A stretch of 64,000 nt of DNA from Acinetobacter proteolyticus. GTDB taxonomy: Bacteria; Pseudomonadota; Gammaproteobacteria; Pseudomonadales; Moraxellaceae. Of the stretch, positions 45,909 to 55,024 are shown one piece after another. The position numbers and the translations under genes are program-made. Numbering within the stretch: position 1 is the stretch's first letter; each line of letters begins with the position of its first letter. The notes beneath the pieces are model-generated. The model was not told where the DNA came from, ran no database searches, and worked only from the letters and a program-made list of their open reading frames with translations. Location of the stretch: the NCBI RefSeq assembly GCF_000367945.1, contig NZ_KB849179.1, positions 1,144,935 through 1,208,934 of the forward strand, given 5' to 3'.

Positions 45909-46529
45909 CTAAATGTTTAATATTCGATTTAAATTTTGCTTCGCCCTTTGCTCAAAATTCTGTTGAAAATATTCCGTTTGATACAACGGTTCCACTTGAT
46001 AAAAATGTGCGAGAACTTGTTTTCTTTTAACCAAATAAATATCTGGATCTACCCAAGCATATTCCTGCTTAATCTGCTGTTCATATTCTTCAAAACGCTC
46101 TGGCGAAGCTGCTAGAATCGCTAAGTCAATATCCAGTAAAAACTGTAAGTCTAGCTCATCCGTTGCTTCATGCTTTTGCGTCGCAATAATCCAACGTTTT
46201 ATCTTTTGAACGATATCGATTGATAAATCTTGAGCCAAATACTGTTCAAACAGCTCAGCACTTTTCAGTTCATTATCTTTTGCTTGGGGGTCATAAACCG
46301 CATCATGAAACCAGAGTGCCAAAGCAACCGCATACACATCATTTAAATCAGATCGAATCGAGTCAACTAGAACTAGACATTCATACAAATGTTGCAGCGT
46401 ATGATAAGCCCGCTGCTTTTCACTGTAGGCAGCAATCAACTTATTAAAAACTTTCTGTGGCTCAGAAAAATGATAATGCTGATGCAGCTCAGACCATGAT
46501 TTTTCTAATGTGGATAAATACTGCTGCAT
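45909..46529 (-). CDS. HD-domain predicted metal-dependent phosphohydrolase
   Basis: 206 residues of the family annotated as predicted metal-dependent HD-superfamily phosphohydrolase. The metal site is seen as the early YHTLQHLYECL and the HD pair in ALWFHDAVYDP (about 70-80), with later LDIDLAIL. The substrate is unknown. It lies nine bases after a small conserved gene and 13 bp before the unknown 230-residue gene. Confidence 0.83.
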   Translation of the reverse strand: MQQYLSTLEKSWSELHQHYHFSEPQKVFNKLIAAYSEKQRAYHTLQHLYECLVLVDSIRSDLNDVYAVALALWFHDAVYDPQAKDNELKSAELFEQYLAQDLSIDIVQKIKRWIIATQKHEATDELDLQFLLDIDLAILAASPERFEEYEQQIKQEYAWVDPDIYLVKRKQVLAHFYQVEPLYQTEYFQQNFEQRAKQNLNRILNI

Positions 46530-46538
46530 TGCTCATCC

Positions 46539-46802
46539 TCATTGGATTTCTTTATTCAGCCATTTTGCCAAGGATTCAGCATCTTTACGCTCAAGAAAGA
46601 GCTGATACAAGGTACAGGAACCAAACTCATGTTTTAGTTCCTGTTGGCGCATAGGATGATTACCAAATCTGAATCGTCGAGTACCATCTCGATCTAAAGG
46701 CAATGCATATACCCCATAACTACGAGGTTCTGTCAAATGCCCTTTGATTCGAACTTGATCAGACGATATTGCGTGTTTTAATAAAAGTTCTTTGGTTAAC
46801 AT
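46539..46802 (-). CDS. Small conserved protein of unknown function
   Basis: 87 residues, soluble and charged. The central part, ALPLDRDGTRRFRFGNHPMR, looks conserved in character (many Arg and Gly), followed by QQELKHEFGS, but I know no function. It ends nine bases before the HD hydrolase start and begins 21 bp after yaaA, so yaaA, this gene, the HD gene and the 230-residue gene may form one operon. Confidence 0.65.
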   Translation of the reverse strand: MLTKELLLKHAISSDQVRIKGHLTEPRSYGVYALPLDRDGTRRFRFGNHPMRQQELKHEFGSCTLYQLFLERKDAESLAKWLNKEIQ

Positions 46803-46823
46803 CCCACCCTGCCCAAGGCAAAT

Positions 46824-47606
46824 CTAAGCTGCGTGCTGTTCATCTCGCTTAAAGACCAATTCTTTATCCGATGAACTTTCAGCATCAAAGTAATACCCTT
46901 CACTATCAAATGCTTTTAATTGTTCTACTTGGCTTAATTTATTTTCAATCAAGTATCTCGCCATCAATCCACGCGCTTTTTTCGCATAGAAACTGATGAC
47001 TTTATATTTTCCATTCTTCTGATCCAAGAATACAGGCTTGATAATTTCTGCCTGAATTTTCTTTTCATTCACAGATTTATAATATTCGTCAGAAGCCAAA
47101 TTTACCAATACTTTCGCATCAATTTCAGCTAAATCTTGGTTAATTTGATCGGTGATAATACTGCCCCAGAATTCATATAGATTATGACCACGTGTATTTT
47201 TCAATTTAGTGCCCATTTCTAAGCGGTACGGCATCATCAAATCCAACGGACGCAATAAACCATAAAGACCAGACAGCATACGCAAATGCTGCTGGGCAAA
47301 ATCAACATCTTGTTCTTTTAAGTGATAAGCATCTAAACCGGTATACACATCGCCTTTAAATGCAAACAAGGCTTGACGTGCATTGGAAAAATCAAAATCT
47401 GCATTCCAGTCACGGAAACGCTCTACATTTAAATTGGCAATTTTCTCGCTCACGGTCATCAACGATGCAATTTCTGTCGCAGAAAGCTTGCGACAAACAT
47501 CAATCAATTGTTGTGATTGCGCCAACAAACGGGGCTGGGTATGTGTATCTGTAGGAAGTGCTGTGGTGTAATCGAGTGTTTTAGCAGGAGAAATTAAAGC
47601 AAGCAT
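46824..47606 (-). CDS. yaaA: Peroxide stress protein YaaA
   Basis: 260 residues of the UPF0246/DUF328 family. In E. coli YaaA lowers free iron during peroxide stress and binds [18 protein letters not shown] at the N-terminus, the central [22 protein letters not shown] (read as LYGLLRPLD and PYRLEMG) and [13 protein letters not shown] are family marks. ATG 47606 is preferred over an upstream TTG at 47612. Confidence 0.93.
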   Translation of the reverse strand: MLALISPAKTLDYTTALPTDTHTQPRLLAQSQQLIDVCRKLSATEIASLMTVSEKIANLNVERFRDWNADFDFSNARQALFAFKGDVYTGLDAYHLKEQDVDFAQQHLRMLSGLYGLLRPLDLMMPYRLEMGTKLKNTRGHNLYEFWGSIITDQINQDLAEIDAKVLVNLASDEYYKSVNEKKIQAEIIKPVFLDQKNGKYKVISFYAKKARGLMARYLIENKLSQVEQLKAFDSEGYYFDAESSSDKELVFKRDEQHAA

Positions 47607-47730
47607 AATCAATCAAAATAAATTTATCTTGGTGAAACTATAACAGTTGATAATTTTTAATGCCAATCCGTGTTCTCGTTCAGTTTTATCGGTAAAATAG
47701 TGGATTCTTCCATTATCCATTGCGTATCTT

Positions 47731-48360
47731 ATGTCTGAGCAATTATTCATCCAAGGTCCTGTTGGTCAAATCGAAATGTTTGTTGATCAACCCCAAGGTG
47801 AAATCACAGGTTTTGCTGTCGTCTGCCATCCACATCCTTTGCAAGGTGGTACACCGCATCATAAAGTCCCTGTTTTACTGGCTCAGATTTTTAATGAGAT
47901 GGGGTGCGTGGTTTACCGCCCTAGCTTCCGTGGCTTAGCTGGCAGTGAAGGCACACATGACCAAGGGCACGGCGAGACTGATGACATTATGGCTGTGATT
48001 GAATATGCCCGTGAGAAGCATGCAGGTTTAACCTTCTATGCAGGTGGTTTTAGCTTTGGCTCACATGTACTGGCAAAATGCCAAGCACAACTCAGCGAAG
48101 AATTACGTCCCAAACAACTGGTATTATGTGGCTTACCTACAGGTTCGGTCGTCGATTTACGTCATTACAAGACCCCAGCAATCGACGGCGATATCCTGTT
48201 TGTTCATGGTGAGCAGGATGATATTACCCTGCTCTCAGATATGATCGCGTGGGCAAAACCACAAAAACATCCGATCACGATTTTGCCAGGCGCCAATCAT
48301 TTCTTTACTGGTTATCTAAAACAATTGCGTCAAGTGATTGCTCGCTTTTTAAAACTGTAG
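47731..48360 (+). CDS. Alpha/beta hydrolase (COG2945-like)
   Basis: 209 residues. The oxyanion-region VCHPHPLQGGTPHHKVP, the nucleophile elbow GFSFGSHV (about 109-116), and the late VHGEQDDI and GANHFF carry the catalytic Ser, Asp and His of the fold. Members of this short group are annotated as predicted hydrolases with no known substrate. It stands alone, divergent from yaaA. Confidence 0.85.
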   Translation: MSEQLFIQGPVGQIEMFVDQPQGEITGFAVVCHPHPLQGGTPHHKVPVLLAQIFNEMGCVVYRPSFRGLAGSEGTHDQGHGETDDIMAVIEYAREKHAGLTFYAGGFSFGSHVLAKCQAQLSEELRPKQLVLCGLPTGSVVDLRHYKTPAIDGDILFVHGEQDDITLLSDMIAWAKPQKHPITILPGANHFFTGYLKQLRQVIARFLKL

Positions 48361-48453
48361 ATTTAACAACAAATTACTAAGAAAAATATACGTGTTTTGA
48401 ACCCAATGTCTGTTATATCAATATAGATGTGCATACATTCGGGTTCTTTAATA

Positions 48454-49524
48454 ATGAAATTAAATAAAAAACAGGGACTTTTTTTAAAGCAAACCATCGA
48501 GCAATGGCAACAACAAGGCACGATTACGCCCGATGTTGCCAATGATTTAAATCAAAGTTTTTCGATTCGGCCTTTTGACTGGGAACGTTTGGCAAAATAC
48601 TCATTCTGGATTTCCATGATTTGCGCCGTGATTGCGGTTGCTGCAATTACTGCTGATAAGTTCTTAATGGAACTGATCCAAAAAATCTTTATTGACTCTA
48701 AAATCATCCCTTGTCTAATTTTTGCTGCAGTTGCGGTGGCCTTTTATGGCTTTGCCTATCGTAGACGCAAAATCAAACCCTTACATCAATTTAGCAATGA
48801 GGCAATTATTTTCGCAGGCGTGCTGTCTACCGCAGCGTCGGTCGCCTATTTTGGTCAAGCGATTGATACTGGTAGTGGGCATTTTTCTTTATTATTCCTG
48901 CTTTCCACCATTATTTATGCCGCACTTGCCTTCTGGTTCCCCTCTAAACTGATCTGGGTGTTCTCGCTGCTTTCGCTCGGCTCGTGGTTTGGCACGGAAA
49001 CTGGTTATATGTCCGGCTGGGGTGCTTATTATCTTGGAATGAACTTCCCTTTACGCTTTGTCTTGTTTGGCGGTGTATTGATTGGCTTAAGTTTGCTGTT
49101 TAAACGCTATTTGAATTTTAAAGACTTTGCACATTCAACCTATGTCATGGGCCTGCTGTATCTATTTATTGCCTTATGGATTCTCTCAATCTTTGGCAAT
49201 TATGGTGACTTAGGGAGTTGGTATAGTGTCAAGCAATATGAGCTGTTACATTGGGGCGTGCTATTCGCGTTTATTGCCATCATCGCAATTGTTTATGGCT
49301 TAAAACATGATGATGCCACCTCACGTGGTTTTGGTATCACCTTCTTATTTATTAACCTCTACACCAAGTATTTTGAGTTCTTTTGGAATGGCATGCACAA
49401 AGCCATCTTCTTTATCTTGTTAGCTGCATCTTTCTGGTGGATTGGCCGACATGCCGAAAAACTTTGGAACTTAGAGTTTCTACCTAGCCAATCCCAAATA
49501 AAGAAAGATCATCCAGCTGAATGA
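48454..49524 (+). CDS. DUF2157 membrane protein
   Basis: 356 residues from ATG 48454, with the frame open up to 48427. A soluble N-terminal part (about 1-45) with IEQWQQQGTITPDVANDL, then eight or more membrane helices. This matches DUF2157, inner membrane proteins of unknown role. It converges on rtcR with a gap of only three bases, so no separate terminator can fit between them. Confidence 0.8.
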   Translation: MKLNKKQGLFLKQTIEQWQQQGTITPDVANDLNQSFSIRPFDWERLAKYSFWISMICAVIAVAAITADKFLMELIQKIFIDSKIIPCLIFAAVAVAFYGFAYRRRKIKPLHQFSNEAIIFAGVLSTAASVAYFGQAIDTGSGHFSLLFLLSTIIYAALAFWFPSKLIWVFSLLSLGSWFGTETGYMSGWGAYYLGMNFPLRFVLFGGVLIGLSLLFKRYLNFKDFAHSTYVMGLLYLFIALWILSIFGNYGDLGSWYSVKQYELLHWGVLFAFIAIIAIVYGLKHDDATSRGFGITFLFINLYTKYFEFFWNGMHKAIFFILLAASFWWIGRHAEKLWNLEFLPSQSQIKKDHPAE

Positions 49525-49527
49525 TTA

Positions 49528-51126
49528 CTAAAAGTCACTCCAACTTAAGCCAAACCGAGCCAAATACTTTTTGACTCGGTCACTGTCATTGGTGGTATTA
49601 CGTTGCTGGCGTGAAGCTGCAAAAAGCTGACGTCCAGCATCAGCCATCGATTTGGCATTTTCACAGACTTGAAGTACACCACGCAGTTGAATCTGATCAA
49701 ACTCATCAATCTCGCTTAACTGCGTTCGATCTAAATATTTGAGGAGAATATCTACGTCTTTAGATTGGTTTTGTATAGTTTGAATTGACCACAACTGCTT
49801 TAAACGCTGAATCTCCTTTTCCACCGTTTCTGAACGGATCAACTCGCCACTGGACAATGTAGCTAACCGTGTCACACTCGCAGTCAAATCACGAAAATTT
49901 CCCTGCCATGATGCTTCTTTAGACTTGGCAAATTTCAAATACACATCGAATGCATCACGTTGAAAACGTAATTGTCGTTGGTGATTTGCCGAAAAGCGTT
50001 GCAACTCGAACTCAATATTGGGGGCAATATCTTCGATTCGATCTTTGAGATTAGGTAAAAAGAAAGTCCATGTATTCAGCCGCGCCCACAGATCTTCACG
50101 AAAGCGTCCTACTTGCACTTCCGCTCTTAGATCTTTATTTGTCCCGGCAATCAATTGAAAATCTGCCTGAATCTCTTTGTCACTTCCGACAGGGAAAAAG
50201 GATTTATCCTCCAACGCCTTGAGCAGCATCGCTTGTTCATCTAGTCCCAGCTCACCAATTTCATCCAAAAATAAAATGCCTTGATCAGCACTTTTCAATA
50301 ATCCTGTCCGTGAAGCCGCTGCACCTGTAAATGCTCCTTTGATATGACCAAACAAGCTCGACATGGCACTGTCACCACGTAAGGTCGCACAGTTGACATC
50401 AATAAAGCGGCCATTCAAATGAAACTTATCTTTCTTTAATAGAAAGATTTGTTTGGCTAAATGTGATTTACCTACGCCTGTTGCACCCATAATCAAAATC
50501 GGTGCGCTGGAACGCGTTGCTACCAACTCAACCTCGGTGATCAGTTGATTAAATTCATGGTTATAGGTTGAAATATTGGCTTTCAACTGTTGCCAGTTTT
50601 GTTGTTGTTCATCTTCAAAACGCTGCTTGAGAACATCATAGCGAGACAAATCCAGATCAATGATGCGATATTCACCTTCTGGTGTTTTTTGTTGATTGGG
50701 TGCACTTTGAATCAGCTTGGCAGGCAAATAATTGGCATCGACTAATAGATACCAACAGATTTGACCAACGTGCGTGCCTGTAGTGATATGCAAAAGATAG
50801 TTATTTTTTTCAGTATCAAAGGGGTAACTTTTTACAAAGTCATATAGCGCACCATAGACCTCGGCAAAATCCCAAGGATCACGGATACTCACTCGCTGAC
50901 CTGACACGGTAGTCGATGGCGACACATTTTGAGCATCTTCAGCAATAAATTTGACTAAATTATGATGTTGCCGATCATGTAATAGTACCAATTCATCCAC
51001 GATCAGATCTTCATGCATTAGAAGACTCAAGGTCGGACGCCAGCGTTGCCATCGATCAGGACGCTTTCCTTGATCTAAAGTAGAACCTACAAAGCCAATT
51101 ACGACGGTTTTCTTTGCATTCTGCAT
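49528..51126 (-). CDS. rtcR: Sigma-54 activator RtcR
   Basis: 532 residues. The N-terminal RtcR domain (about 1-185, CARF-like in published descriptions) opens VVIGFVGSTLDQGKRPDRW and senses a ligand, thought to be an RNA end product. The AAA+ domain has Walker A GATGVGKS, GAFTGA for sigma-54 contact, and LFLDEIGEL. A C-terminal DNA-binding segment follows. It faces away from rnz-rtcB, and the sigma-54 promoter at 52349 is its obvious target. Confidence 0.95.
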   Translation of the reverse strand: MQNAKKTVVIGFVGSTLDQGKRPDRWQRWRPTLSLLMHEDLIVDELVLLHDRQHHNLVKFIAEDAQNVSPSTTVSGQRVSIRDPWDFAEVYGALYDFVKSYPFDTEKNNYLLHITTGTHVGQICWYLLVDANYLPAKLIQSAPNQQKTPEGEYRIIDLDLSRYDVLKQRFEDEQQQNWQQLKANISTYNHEFNQLITEVELVATRSSAPILIMGATGVGKSHLAKQIFLLKKDKFHLNGRFIDVNCATLRGDSAMSSLFGHIKGAFTGAAASRTGLLKSADQGILFLDEIGELGLDEQAMLLKALEDKSFFPVGSDKEIQADFQLIAGTNKDLRAEVQVGRFREDLWARLNTWTFFLPNLKDRIEDIAPNIEFELQRFSANHQRQLRFQRDAFDVYLKFAKSKEASWQGNFRDLTASVTRLATLSSGELIRSETVEKEIQRLKQLWSIQTIQNQSKDVDILLKYLDRTQLSEIDEFDQIQLRGVLQVCENAKSMADAGRQLFAASRQQRNTTNDSDRVKKYLARFGLSWSDF

Positions 51127-51175
51127 AATTTCTATAATATTTTATATATGTCTATCATATACAATACGCAATTCG

Positions 51176-52159
51176 ATGAAAAATTCCAACAATATGCTTC
51201 ATTTTACTTTTTTAGGCACCTCTTCTGGTGTGCCCACACTCACACGTAACGTTTCTGCGCTAGCAATACGTAACAGCAAGAATAAAGACTGGATATTGGT
51301 CGATGCTGGCGAAGGTACACAGCATCGCATTCAACAGGCCAAGCTCTCATTACAAAGCCTAGTTGCGATCTGCATTACCCATGTACACGGCGATCATTGT
51401 TATGGATTGGTTGGCTTATTAGCCAGTGCAGGTATGAATGCCCGTACTGCAGCCTTAACCATTATCGCGCCCAAAGAAATTCAACAATGGATTGAAGTTA
51501 CAGCACAATTAACAGATTTACATTTGCCCTATCCACTCAACTTTATCGATGTGAATGAAGCAACTCAGATACTACAGTTAACCGATGAACTTTCAATTCA
51601 AGCCCATCTACTCAGTCACCGTGTACCCAGTTTTGCATTTAGTATTATTGCGCAATACACTCAAAAGAAATTAGATACACACGCCTTAATTCAACTCGGC
51701 GTAGCAAAAGGTAAAGTTTGGGGCGATTTACAGCAAGGCTTAGACGTACAGTTAAATGAGCAAACCTTAAAAGCAGCTGATTTTATTCAAATTCAAACGC
51801 AACGTGCACATGCGATTGTCGGTGGAGATAATGATCGTCCTGAGTTATTGGCACAAGCTTGCCAAGATGCCCAGCTCTTGATTCATGAAAGCACCTACAC
51901 CCAAGCCATTTTAGATAAAGTAGGTTCAGGCCCCATGCATAGTTCAGCAAAGATGGTTGCAGAATTTGCTCAACAACAAGGTCTAAGCAATCTGATCCTG
52001 ACTCACTTTAGCCCACGCCATCAAGACAGTGCTGGGCAGCAAGCGATTGCAGAAGAAGTTAGTAAATCCTACAAAGGTAACTTCTACTTAGCTCATGATT
52101 TTGATCAATTTAGCTTAGATGAGACAGGTCAACTTTCAAAAATCGATAAATCTTGGTAG
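51176..52159 (+). CDS. rnz: Ribonuclease Z
   Basis: tRNA 3'-end endonuclease of the metallo-beta-lactamase fold. 327 residues; the zinc motif ITHVHGDHCYG gives HxHxDH, and FLGTSSGVPT, DAGEGTQHR and late LTHFSPRH agree with the family. ATG 51194 (MLHFTFLGTS) is an alternative start closer to the usual N-terminus. It lies between rtcR and rtcB, an unusual spot that puts tRNA end processing inside an RNA-repair locus. It lacks an obvious sigma-54 site of its own. Confidence 0.88.
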   Translation: MKNSNNMLHFTFLGTSSGVPTLTRNVSALAIRNSKNKDWILVDAGEGTQHRIQQAKLSLQSLVAICITHVHGDHCYGLVGLLASAGMNARTAALTIIAPKEIQQWIEVTAQLTDLHLPYPLNFIDVNEATQILQLTDELSIQAHLLSHRVPSFAFSIIAQYTQKKLDTHALIQLGVAKGKVWGDLQQGLDVQLNEQTLKAADFIQIQTQRAHAIVGGDNDRPELLAQACQDAQLLIHESTYTQAILDKVGSGPMHSSAKMVAEFAQQQGLSNLILTHFSPRHQDSAGQQAIAEEVSKSYKGNFYLAHDFDQFSLDETGQLSKIDKSW

Positions 52160-52348
52160 ATCCCCTGATATATGATCTATCAATAAAATCTCAGGATAGC
52201 TCACCTATCTTTTAATATACTTAAATATCATTTTAGATATATAAATATCGAAAAAATCATCTACATACATGCTTTTGAAAAATATTTAAGAAAATATTTT
52301 TATTAGTTATCAATATCTTAAAATTATTAAGGGTTGTTTTTGAAAAGT
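52160..52348. promoter_or_regulatory. AT-rich upstream region of the rtcB promoter
   Basis: 189 bp of very AT-rich DNA between rnz and the sigma-54 promoter. Contains GATAG-CTCAC-CTATC (52195-52209) and repeated AAATATTT. RtcR enhancer sites and an IHF bend would be expected here; neither can be assigned by eye. Confidence 0.4.
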
Positions 52349-52364
52349 TGGTACAGTCACTGCA
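52349..52364 (+). promoter_or_regulatory. Sigma-54 promoter of the rtcB operon
   Basis: TGGTAC, five bases, CTGCA matches the sigma-54 consensus TGGCAC-N5-TTGCA with two mismatches and the invariant GG and GC at the right spacing. Transcription should begin about 52375, which is past the in-frame ATG at 52372 and so supports a downstream rtcB start. Confidence 0.82.
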
Positions 52365-52406
52365 ATAGTATATGCACACAATATCATTGGGATCTTGTGA
52401 ATATCA

Positions 52407-52433
52407 CCTGCCTGCAAACGCTTGGCAGGCAGG
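52407..52433 (+). other. Perfect 9-bp hairpin in the rtcB leader
   Basis: CCTGCCTGC, nine-base loop, GCAGGCAGG, GC-rich in an AT-rich leader and ending just before the AAAGGA ribosome binding site. No T run follows, so it is not a terminator. It could steer translation or stability of rtcB mRNA. Confidence 0.7.
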
Positions 52434-52452
52434 CTTTGAAAGGAAAATGAAA

Positions 52453-53721
52453 ATGTCTGTCGTTGAACAAATCAACCAACAAGCTCAATTTGAACAAGAA
52501 CAGCAACAACGTGCTTATCAAGTTTTAAAAAATGAAACGAGTATGCCAGTAAAAATGTGGACCAATGGTGTGCTTGTTGACGACAACTCAAAACAACAAT
52601 TGCTGCAAACTGCCCAAATGCCGTTTATTTATAAATGGATGGCCGTGATGCCAGACGTTCACTTTGGTTTAGGTGCAACCATCGGAAGTGTGATTCCAAC
52701 CAAAGGGGCTATTATTCCTGCTGCAGTCGGTGTCGATATTGGTTGTGGAATGATGGCGACTCGCACCAGCTTAACTGCTTCTGATTTACCAGATAACCTA
52801 TATGCTTTGCGTACTGAACTTGAACGTTTAATTCCACATGGAATGACCAAACGTGGACGAGATAAAGGTTCTTGGGAAACACCACCTGAAATGGTAGATC
52901 AAGCTTGGGCTGATTTAGTTGCAGATTTTGAGTTCATCTGTGCGAAGCACCCTCGCCTAAAAAACACCAACAACCGAAAACAGTTAGGAACATTGGGTAC
53001 AGGAAATCACTTTGTAGAAGTCTGCTTAGATGAACATGATCATGTTTGGATTATGTTGCACTCAGGTTCTCGCGGTGTGGGTAATGCCATCGGTAATCAT
53101 TTTATCGAACTGGCGCGTAAAGATATGCAGAAGCATTTTATTAATTTACCGAATAAAGACTTGGCTTATTTAGTCGAAGGAACTGAACATTTTGATGATT
53201 ACTGGTTTGCTGTAGGTTGGGCACAACGCTTTGCCATGAAAAACCGTGAAATCATGATGCAGTCTGCGATTAAGGCCTTGGCAACGATTGTTCCAAAACC
53301 ATTCCAAGCACGTTTGGAAGCCGTAAACTGCCACCATAATTATGTGGAAAAGGAAGAACATTACGGCGAAGAAGTGATGGTGACCCGTAAAGGTGCTGTA
53401 CGTGCACGTTTAGGAGAATATGGAATTATCCCAGGTTCCATGGGTGCCAAATCCTTTATTGTTCGTGGGCTTGGAAATCAGGAATCATTCTGTTCATGTT
53501 CGCATGGCGCAGGTCGTGTCATGAGCCGTGCTGAAGCAAAACGTCGCTTTACTGTAGAAGATCAGATTGCGCAGACTGAAGGTGTGGAATGCCGTAAAGA
53601 TGCTGCTGTGATTGATGAAATTCCATCGGCTTATAAACCAATTGAAGATGTGATGAAAGCACAACAGGATTTGGTTGAAGTGATGTATACATTAAGACAA
53701 GTGGTGTGTGTTAAGGGCTAA
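52453..53721 (+). CDS. rtcB: RNA-splicing ligase RtcB
   Basis: Joins 2',3'-cyclic phosphate or 3'-phosphate RNA ends to 5'-OH ends with GTP and manganese. From ATG 52453 (MSVVEQIN), 422 residues, close to E. coli RtcB (408). Metal-binding VGVDIGCGMM, HNYVEKE region, and CSCSHGAGR with the guanylylated histidine are intact. AAAGGA lies suitably upstream. The frame is open to 52372, but the predicted sigma-54 transcript starts after that ATG. Confidence 0.95.
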   Translation: MSVVEQINQQAQFEQEQQQRAYQVLKNETSMPVKMWTNGVLVDDNSKQQLLQTAQMPFIYKWMAVMPDVHFGLGATIGSVIPTKGAIIPAAVGVDIGCGMMATRTSLTASDLPDNLYALRTELERLIPHGMTKRGRDKGSWETPPEMVDQAWADLVADFEFICAKHPRLKNTNNRKQLGTLGTGNHFVEVCLDEHDHVWIMLHSGSRGVGNAIGNHFIELARKDMQKHFINLPNKDLAYLVEGTEHFDDYWFAVGWAQRFAMKNREIMMQSAIKALATIVPKPFQARLEAVNCHHNYVEKEEHYGEEVMVTRKGAVRARLGEYGIIPGSMGAKSFIVRGLGNQESFCSCSHGAGRVMSRAEAKRRFTVEDQIAQTEGVECRKDAAVIDEIPSAYKPIEDVMKAQQDLVEVMYTLRQVVCVKG

Positions 53722-53750
53722 ATACCTGAACATAACCAGAAGGTAGGCAT

Positions 53751-54308
53751 ATGTTTGTCCAATTAAATCATTTGAAGAGCAAAGAACTACAATCTGATCT
53801 TGATGCCATACAAGCTGTATTTGAAGTTTCTTTGTTTGATATCGCACATCAAACGGAATCTTCGAATACACTCGCTATTCATCAACAGATGTTATTGAGT
53901 TGTGAAAGTTTAGCAATAGAAAAAACGTTCGACTTAAACACTTTAATCATTGAGAAATTAGATAGCGCTCTTGTAAATCTTGATAGTTTGGACAAACCTA
54001 ATTTATTTTCTGGACATAATTGGTTTTTGAACTTGTTAGAGGCAGTCATTGATCCACCCTATGGAACAACCCTTGCCCATTCTAATCGAATAGCATTCTT
54101 CAAAACATTCATGCAATTATGTCTTTTAACTGAAAAAGACTGTGAAATATATGATTGGGTTGGCTACCCAGGTAGTGGTCGAGATAATGATTCTGAATGG
54201 AATGATTATTTTGAACTCGGCCGAGAATGGTGGGGCAATTGGTGCTTAACCATCTATTCAGCACAGCAAAATAAAGGCTGTTTACTACTAGCAAGCTCAA
54301 CAGATTAA
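53751..54308 (+). CDS. Unknown protein in the rtc operon
   Basis: 185 residues, acidic, soluble. The C-terminal third is rich in Trp, Tyr and Glu (DYFELGREWWGNWCLTIYSA), a pattern I recall from unnamed proteins in many gammaproteobacteria; the final LLASSTD also looks conserved. No catalytic motif or signal peptide. AAGGTAGGC before the ATG is a good ribosome binding site; it starts 29 bp after rtcB and 26 bp before the DIP1984 gene, so co-expression with RNA repair is likely. Confidence 0.7.
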   Translation: MFVQLNHLKSKELQSDLDAIQAVFEVSLFDIAHQTESSNTLAIHQQMLLSCESLAIEKTFDLNTLIIEKLDSALVNLDSLDKPNLFSGHNWFLNLLEAVIDPPYGTTLAHSNRIAFFKTFMQLCLLTEKDCEIYDWVGYPGSGRDNDSEWNDYFELGREWWGNWCLTIYSAQQNKGCLLLASSTD

Positions 54309-54334
54309 AGAATAAGTTTTTAGGAAAATAAAAG

Positions 54335-54793
54335 ATGAAACTCGCAGAAGCACTTTTACTGCGAAGCGATCAACAAAAAAAGCTCGCTTCATTAAAACAA
54401 CGGATCAACGCCAATGTATTGGTACAAGACGGTGATGAACCCAGTGAAGATCCAAATGAATTGATCAAACAGGTGTTTGCTTTAACCCAAGAAAGCAATC
54501 AGTTGATTTGTCGTATTCATTTGACCAACGCACAAGCCAAGTTGGAAGATGGAAAAATCCTGCTCGCCCTATTAAGCTTACGTGATAGTTATGCTGAACA
54601 GCATAAGATTCTCGTTAATGCGATTGCCAATACCCATCGTGAACCTGATCGTTATAGTTCACGCGAGATCAAATGGCAGAAGGTTATCCCAGTCTCTAGC
54701 TTGCAAAAACAAGCCGATGATATCAGCGCGAAATTACGTGATTTAAATATCAAAATTCAAGCTGCCAATTGGCAGATTGATTTAGTCGAATAG
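54335..54793 (+). CDS. DIP1984-family protein
   Basis: 152 residues, strongly helical and charged, starting MKLAEALLLRSDQQKKLASL, which is the DIP1984 family opening (some members are called septicolysin-like). A C-terminal coiled coil is likely (about 110-150). The function is unknown. It is found in rtcB neighbourhoods in other bacteria as far as I recall, which fits its place between rtcB and rtcA. The 258-nt non-coding interval begins right after it. Confidence 0.8.
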   Translation: MKLAEALLLRSDQQKKLASLKQRINANVLVQDGDEPSEDPNELIKQVFALTQESNQLICRIHLTNAQAKLEDGKILLALLSLRDSYAEQHKILVNAIANTHREPDRYSSREIKWQKVIPVSSLQKQADDISAKLRDLNIKIQAANWQIDLVE

Positions 54794-54803
54794 ACAATAG
54801 ATT

Positions 54804-54822
54804 TTGTGAATTTAGTTCACAA
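54804..54822 (+). other. Short hairpin after the DIP1984 gene
   Basis: TTGTGAA, TTTAG loop, TTCACAA: perfect 7-bp stem, 11 bp past the stop codon. No T run, so probably a processing or stability signal at the head of the non-coding interval rather than a terminator. Confidence 0.55.
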
Positions 54823-54829
54823 TCACAGT

Positions 54830-55024
54830 TTGGGCATACTGGGCGAGTACAAGATCCTGCGTTACTCCGATCTGAGGGATTGAAAATAATTCAGGCGGCT
54901 ATGGCAGCATGTGAGCCGTGCATCAATCTTCACTGATTAGGCTCAGCACCATGGACCTAGTAAACCTTTGCTAAAAGCAAAGTCACGCGTTACTTCGCAT
55001 TACCATGTACTGACAGTATGTTCA
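54830..55024 (+). ncRNA. Candidate structured RNA inside the rtc operon
   Basis: The two ends pair: GGGCATACTG (54832-54841) with CAGTATGTTC (55014-55023), seven Watson-Crick pairs plus two G-U and one G-C. Inside are a long hairpin (CATG-TGAGCC at 54908-54917 with GGCTCA and CATG at 54940-54953), the perfect stem CTTTGC-TAAAA-GCAAAG (54966-54982), and GCGAGTA (54843 on) able to pair with TACTTCGC (54991-54998). It has no credible open frame. Closed ends and an rtc setting recall bacterial Y RNAs (YrlA), but I could not confirm a tRNA-like domain. Confidence 0.6.

Noticed and set aside
52372..52452. 27-residue N-terminal extension of RtcB
   Set aside because: It begins before the predicted sigma-54 start site, has a hairpin-coding stretch, and RtcB proteins do not need it.
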